A stretch of 7,773 nucleotides of DNA from DYGX01 sp035325905 (lineage in GTDB: Bacteria; Chloroflexota; Anaerolineae; Aggregatilineales; Aggregatilineaceae). The stretch covers positions 1 through 7,773 of the forward strand of contig DAOKYY010000129.1 of NCBI GenBank assembly GCA_035325905.1, read 5' to 3'. Shown piece by piece: positions 4,950-7,773 of this stretch (position 1 is the first letter of the stretch; each line of letters opens with the position of its first letter). Both the position numbers and the translations under genes were made by a program. A model generated the notes under the pieces. It saw only the letters and a program-made list of their open reading frames with translations. It did no database searches and was not told where the DNA came from.

Positions 4950-5954
4950 CTACAGGCCCAGACCTTCGGTCATGCCCTCAAGCTGCGCTTCAAGCTCTTC
5001 GAGCGGGCGGTAGCTTTCGGGAGCGGGGACTTCGAAGGCGCCGTTGTACTCGTCGAGGTCGGCGGCGAAGTTGAGCGTGCCAGCCACCGCGCCGATCTCC
5101 GGCGCGAACATCGACAGGTCGGCGTTCAGCACCAGGTCGAAGGCCAGGCTATGGATCAGGTTGTCTTCAGTGCCGATTTCCTGCGTGAGGCTGATGGTGG
5201 TGCCCTGGAACATGGGCGCGATGAAGGCGGCGACCATCTGGAGGTCTTCCGGCGTCATGGCGTCTTCGCCTTCGCCGGCCATGCCCATCGCCTCGCCCAC
5301 AGCGGGCGACTGGAGCAGCGCCAGGAACAGGCCGGTGATGTCAACGCTGGTGGTGAAGCTGGCCGTTGGCTGGCCCATCGCGTCGCCATCGGCGTTGCGG
5401 ACGCTGCTCACGACGCCGGTCAGGTCAACGCCGAGGTCGGCGAACTGCTGGCGCAGATCGGCCAGGTCCTCGAGGCCGGTTTCGTCCAGACCTTCCTCAA
5501 CCTCGCCTTCCTCGTCTTCGAGCGTGCCACCATACCACTCGTCGTTGAATTTGACGTAGAGCATGTTGTCGAGGACGAGGATTTCGCCGCTGCCGGCGTT
5601 GCTATCGGTCGGCGTCGAGTAGGCGACCGAGTCCATCACCAGGTGCAGGAGCAGGCCCTCAGGCGATTCCATCGTCTCAATGCCTTCGGGGACCATGACG
5701 TGCCCGCTGCCGGACACGTTGAAGGTGGTCTCGCCAGACGCGCTGTTCAGCAGGAAGTTGATCGAGTAGCTGGGGATGCTGAACGACCGGACGCCTTCCA
5801 TCGCCGCCGACGCGCCCGTCAGGAGCTGGCAGTCTGCATCGACCAGGCCGGTGCAGATCGGGTTGGGTCCGCCCTGCGCCAGCGCCGCGCCGGGGGCAAT
5901 CACCAGAAGCGCCGCGAGAAGGGTCAGGGTCAGAAAGCGACCAACATTCTTCAT
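4950..5954 (-). CDS. Secreted acidic LppX/LolA-like protein, paralogue of the neighbouring gene
   Basis: This 334-residue protein has a signal peptide with a hydrophobic core (residues 7-25) and likely cleavage after ALA at 26. There is no lipobox. Cys34 and Cys42 sit at exactly the positions seen in the downstream paralogue. The shared pattern continues: SFSIPSYSINF (57-67; the paralogue has SFSVPAWTTNF), MLYVKFNDEWYGG (131-143), GQPTASFTTSVDITGLF (194-210), SLAFDLVLNADLSMF (269-283) and LNFAADLDEYNGAFEVPAP (294-311). The YVK-x-W strand pair and the final 'sDY..v..P' segment recall LppX/LprG-type half-barrel proteins, so binding of a hydrophobic ligand outside the membrane is a family-based inference only. 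It lacks the C-terminal PPC domain. An acidic stretch (145-163) and about 53 Asp/Glu against 5 Lys/Arg make it extremely acidic. AGGAGG (5965-5970) lies ten bases before the ATG, and a strong promoter lies further upstream. Confidence 0.9.
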   Translation of the reverse strand: MKNVGRFLTLTLLAALLVIAPGAALAQGGPNPICTGLVDADCQLLTGASAAMEGVRSFSIPSYSINFLLNSASGETTFNVSGSGHVMVPEGIETMESPEGLLLHLVMDSVAYSTPTDSNAGSGEILVLDNMLYVKFNDEWYGGTLEDEEGEVEEGLDETGLEDLADLRQQFADLGVDLTGVVSSVRNADGDAMGQPTASFTTSVDITGLFLALLQSPAVGEAMGMAGEGEDAMTPEDLQMVAAFIAPMFQGTTISLTQEIGTEDNLIHSLAFDLVLNADLSMFAPEIGAVAGTLNFAADLDEYNGAFEVPAPESYRPLEELEAQLEGMTEGLGL

Positions 5955-6030
5955 GACTTAGTTTCCTCCTTAGGGCCAGACGCGCGCGTGACTCGACGCG
6001 CTAGAGCCTGACCAGACCGTAACAGATACG

Positions 6031-6060
6031 AGTATAAGCGGAAGTCGGCAGGTCTGGCAA
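6031..6060 (-). promoter_or_regulatory. Sigma-70-type promoter of the 4950-5954 gene
   Basis: On the minus strand TTGCCA (6055-6060), an 18-base spacer and TATACT (6031-6036) form a near-consensus promoter. The start should be near 6024, leaving a leader of about 70 bases. The -10 context CGCTTATACT and the 18-base spacer are the same as in the LexA-like promoter at 329-358, but no SOS box is present here. Confidence 0.7.
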
Positions 6061-6203
6061 GCGCGGGATACGACCAATCTGCAAAAACGGCGTGAAGGTT
6101 AGCAAGGCCCCCATGGCTGGGATAGCCGGGGCGCGAGCGAGGCGTTAAGATCACAGTGCGGGCCGTGCCGTCCGGCGGCAGGCTGGCGCGGCGCGAGGCA
6201 GGC

Positions 6204-7094
6204 GTGACACGAACGGGATCGACGGGCGACTGGCGGAGGATGATGCTGGGGACCGGCTCCACCCTGTGGCGGCTCGGCGGGCCGCTGGCGCGGCGCGCGC
6301 TGAAGGGCTTTGTCCGGCGCACGCAGACGGAGTGGGCGCGCGCGGGCCGCGTGATTCACTGGGGACCGGTGAGCGCGGTCTGCACGGCGTCGCTGCCGGG
6401 CTGGTCGGGCGGCGGGATCGACGGCGCGCTGGGGCTGGTCGACGGCGGGCTGGTCTTCGCCGGGCGGCGAGCGTCAGCCTGCGACGGCGCCCTGCCATTC
6501 GAGGCGCTGCGCTGGGTCGGGCTGCGGCGGGCGCGGGGCTGGGGGCGCGGCGGTCGCCGCCTGGCGGTGCACGCCGAGCGGTCCGGGCGCTGGCATGTGG
6601 CGGTCTTCGCGCTGGACGAGATCGCTTCCTTCGCCGAGGCGCTGGCCGCGCACGCCGGGCTGCCGCTGGAAGACGCCGGGGCCGGGCGCGAGGATTTCGG
6701 GCCGGACCGGGCGCTGCGGCTGGTCGAGGACGTGTATGGCGAGTGGCACGCCGAGCGCGAAGGCACGCTTTACCTGGCGCCGGACCGGCTGCTGTTCGAC
6801 TGGCGGGACGCGATCCTGCTGGACACGATCGAGCAGATCGGCGTGGTGGAGCGCGCGCCGGGTAAGGACGACGTGTTACGCAGCGTGTGGCGGGCCATCC
6901 CCCAGCTATATGCGCTGACGCGCGCGCCGGGCGAGAACGAGCGGGGCGAGGTGTTGCGCGTGATGCACCGGATCGACGCGGAAACGTATGACGTGGTGGG
7001 CTTCGCGGCGCCGCAGGCCGAGGCGTGGGCTGAGGCGATCGCGGCGCGGGCGAGCGGGCGGCTGGCGGTCGGACGGAAGAAGAAAGACGGCTGA
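6204..7094 (+). CDS. Protein with two PH/GRAM-like repeats, function unknown
   Basis: The GTG at 6204 is preferred because GAGG (6195-6198) lies five bases upstream. Other starts are GTG 6156 (no good ribosome site) and ATG 6240/6243 (GGAGG almost touching). The protein has 296 residues from 6204. Two similar segments can be seen. The first (about 74-149) runs from GALGLVDGGLVFAGR through LPFEALRWVGL and LAVHAERSGRWHVAVF to a helix SFAEALAAHA. The second (about 187-281) runs from GTLYLAPDRLLFDW through ILLDTIEQIGVV and LRVMHRIDAETYDVVGF to AWAEAIAARA. Several beta strands closed by a C-terminal helix with a conserved aromatic/Ala pattern suggest PH- or GRAM-like domains, a pattern-level inference. 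The N-terminus is basic (WRLGGPLARRALKGFVRRT) and amphipathic, so membrane contact is possible. There is no signal peptide. The tail is GRKKKDG. The gene is divergent from the secreted-protein gene at 5954. No clear promoter was found. Confidence 0.8.
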   Translation: MTRTGSTGDWRRMMLGTGSTLWRLGGPLARRALKGFVRRTQTEWARAGRVIHWGPVSAVCTASLPGWSGGGIDGALGLVDGGLVFAGRRASACDGALPFEALRWVGLRRARGWGRGGRRLAVHAERSGRWHVAVFALDEIASFAEALAAHAGLPLEDAGAGREDFGPDRALRLVEDVYGEWHAEREGTLYLAPDRLLFDWRDAILLDTIEQIGVVERAPGKDDVLRSVWRAIPQLYALTRAPGENERGEVLRVMHRIDAETYDVVGFAAPQAEAWAEAIAARASGRLAVGRKKKDG

Positions 7095-7280
7095 GCGGGT
7101 GTGATAGCCGGGTCGCGGGCGCGTTTATGGGATCGAGCGCGTCGATTCAGGGCGGCGAAAAGCGGAGCGCAGGATGGCGTCAGGCGCACGTGGGGCAGCA
7201 GCGGGACGGTAGCGCAGCAGGCGTCGAGCAACGGACAGCGCGCAGAGTATAAATTCTTTCTGAAAAACGTGTAAAACGGG

Positions 7281-7309
7281 TTGAAATTGCGGCGCAAAAG
7301 CGTCACAAT
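7281..7309 (+). promoter_or_regulatory. Candidate promoter of the small gene at 7340
   Basis: TTGAAA (7281-7286) with a 17-base spacer and CACAAT (7304-7309, four of six -10 bases) lies in an AT-rich island (about 7247-7320) within GC-rich DNA. The predicted start near 7316 places the ribosome site GGAGAGGG (7331-7338) at a normal leader position. A further TATAAA (7248-7253) upstream has no obvious -35. The rest of 7095-7280 shows nothing recognisable. Confidence 0.5.
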
Positions 7310-7339
7310 ACCGATAGCACTGTGGGGCAGGGAGAGGGC

Positions 7340-7696
7340 ATGGTGAAGCATCGTGAGCAGCCAGGACCCTACGAGTTCCTGGCATGGGAAAGCAGGGCCG
7401 AGCCGCATAGCGGCGCGACGCCGGACGGAATAATGCCCGGCGTGGACCCGTTGTGCCACCCACTGCGCAGGTCGGGCGACTTCAAACCGCTCGCCCTGGT
7501 CGAGCGCGAGGATGCCCCGCAAAGCGGGGGAGAAGTCGTTCGCCGCACGAGCCTGGAGCGCGACAACCTGCGCCCGGCCGGCGGGGCGAACCGGCCCGCC
7601 GAGGAGCGGGTAGACGGTAGCACACAGGATGGGCAGCGCGAGAACGCGCTCGACCCGACCCAAGACGACAGCGGGCCGCAGTCCGACCAGGCGTAA
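7340..7696 (+). CDS. Small hydrophilic orphan protein (118 aa)
   Basis: I do not recognise this product. ATG at 7340 is chosen over GTG at 7322 because GGAG (7331-7334) lies five bases upstream. The sequence starts MVKHREQPGPYEFLAWESRAE, has little hydrophobic content after residue 60, and ends in an Asp/Gln/Ser-rich, probably disordered tail (DGQRENALDPTQDDSGPQSDQA). There is no signal peptide, membrane segment or helix-turn-helix. Evidence that the gene is real comes from its setting: a plausible promoter, a good ribosome site, codons mostly ending in G/C and a strong terminator 43 bases after the stop form a self-contained unit. Long frames on the other strand overlap it, but they lack start signals and would run into this promoter. 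An RNA-level function for the transcript, rather than a protein, is not excluded. Confidence 0.5.
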   Translation: MVKHREQPGPYEFLAWESRAEPHSGATPDGIMPGVDPLCHPLRRSGDFKPLALVEREDAPQSGGEVVRRTSLERDNLRPAGGANRPAEERVDGSTQDGQRENALDPTQDDSGPQSDQA

Positions 7697-7713
7697 GGCT
7701 TGCGCTCACCCCG

Positions 7714-7729
7714 ATCGCGCAATCGCGAT
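7714..7729 (+). repeat. Small perfect hairpin before the final terminator
   Basis: ATCGCG (7714-7719), loop CAAT, CGCGAT (7724-7729). It lies between the stop codon at 7694-7696 and the terminator at 7739, and would give the transcript a double-hairpin 3' end. Confidence 0.4.
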
Positions 7730-7738
7730 ATGACGGCG

Positions 7739-7770
7739 CACCGTGCAGGGAGACCTGCGCGGTGTTTTTT
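7739..7770 (+). terminator. Strong intrinsic terminator of the small gene
   Basis: CACCGTGCAGG (7739-7749) pairs with CCTGCGCGGTG (7754-7764), 11 bp including one U-G wobble, closed by a GAGA (GNRA) tetraloop and followed directly by six T (7765-7770). It ends rightward transcription of the 7340-7696 unit. Confidence 0.9.
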
Positions 7771-7773
7771 GTT

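Noticed and set aside
4935..6011. 358-codon plus-strand open frame
   Set aside because: It mirrors the secreted-protein gene on the other strand, overlaps that gene's terminator, ribosome site and leader, and shows no protein motifs.
5951..6322. 123-codon minus-strand frame upstream of the secreted-protein gene
   Set aside because: It contains the strong promoter at 6031-6060 and overlaps the start of the next gene; its Arg/Pro/Ser-rich product looks like a composition artefact.
6770..7663. 297-codon minus-strand open frame
   Set aside because: It crosses two plus-strand genes and an AT-rich promoter island, changes composition along its length and lacks initiation signals.

Overview
The window comes from a GC-rich bacterial chromosome (well over 60% G+C by eye, with a strong G/C preference at third codon positions). 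I infer Chloroflexota, probably an Anaerolineae-like lineage. The reasons are secreted LppX/LolA-like proteins without a lipobox, a Gram-positive-type LexA box, and several orphan proteins of a kind common in that phylum. No ribosomal RNA or other phylogenetic marker is present, so this placement is tentative. No tRNA, rRNA or CRISPR array is visible.

Layout. Positions 1-191 hold the first 63 codons of a leftward LexA-like winged-helix regulator, cut by the window edge. It is preceded by a near-consensus promoter and a 13/14 match to the Bacillus-type SOS box. Divergent from it is an orphan 274-residue protein (475-1299) with its own TATAAT promoter. Next, on the same strand, is a complete alpha-oxoamine synthase of serine palmitoyltransferase/KBL/BioF type (1492-2709), with a leader that carries two perfect hairpins. 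A 632-bp gene-free stretch (2710-3341) follows. It is packed with inverted repeats and includes a terminator-like hairpin behind the synthase gene, a U-tract terminator serving the opposite strand, and a probable 111-bp MITE.

Two leftward paralogous secreted proteins come next (3342-4802 and 4950-5954). Both have a signal peptide, a Cys-x7-Cys pair at identical positions and an LppX/LolA-like body, and both are extremely acidic. Only the first carries a C-terminal PPC-type beta-sandwich. A terminator between them and a strong promoter ahead of 5954 suggest they are separate transcription units. Divergent from them is a protein with two PH-like repeats (about 6204-7094). The window ends with a compact transcription unit: promoter, ribosome site, 118-residue hydrophilic orphan (7340-7696) and a textbook intrinsic terminator (7739-7770).

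How the parts fit: no pathway links all the genes. The supportable links are probable autoregulation of the LexA-like gene through its SOS box, a shared promoter architecture (18-bp spacer and an identical ten-base -10 context) for the LexA-like gene and the 5954 secreted-protein gene, and duplication plus domain gain in the secreted pair. The most unusual signal is the structured insert at 3231-3341. It appears to have landed on the stop codon of the PPC-bearing gene, duplicating CTAG and pushing the gene's terminator about 110 bp away.
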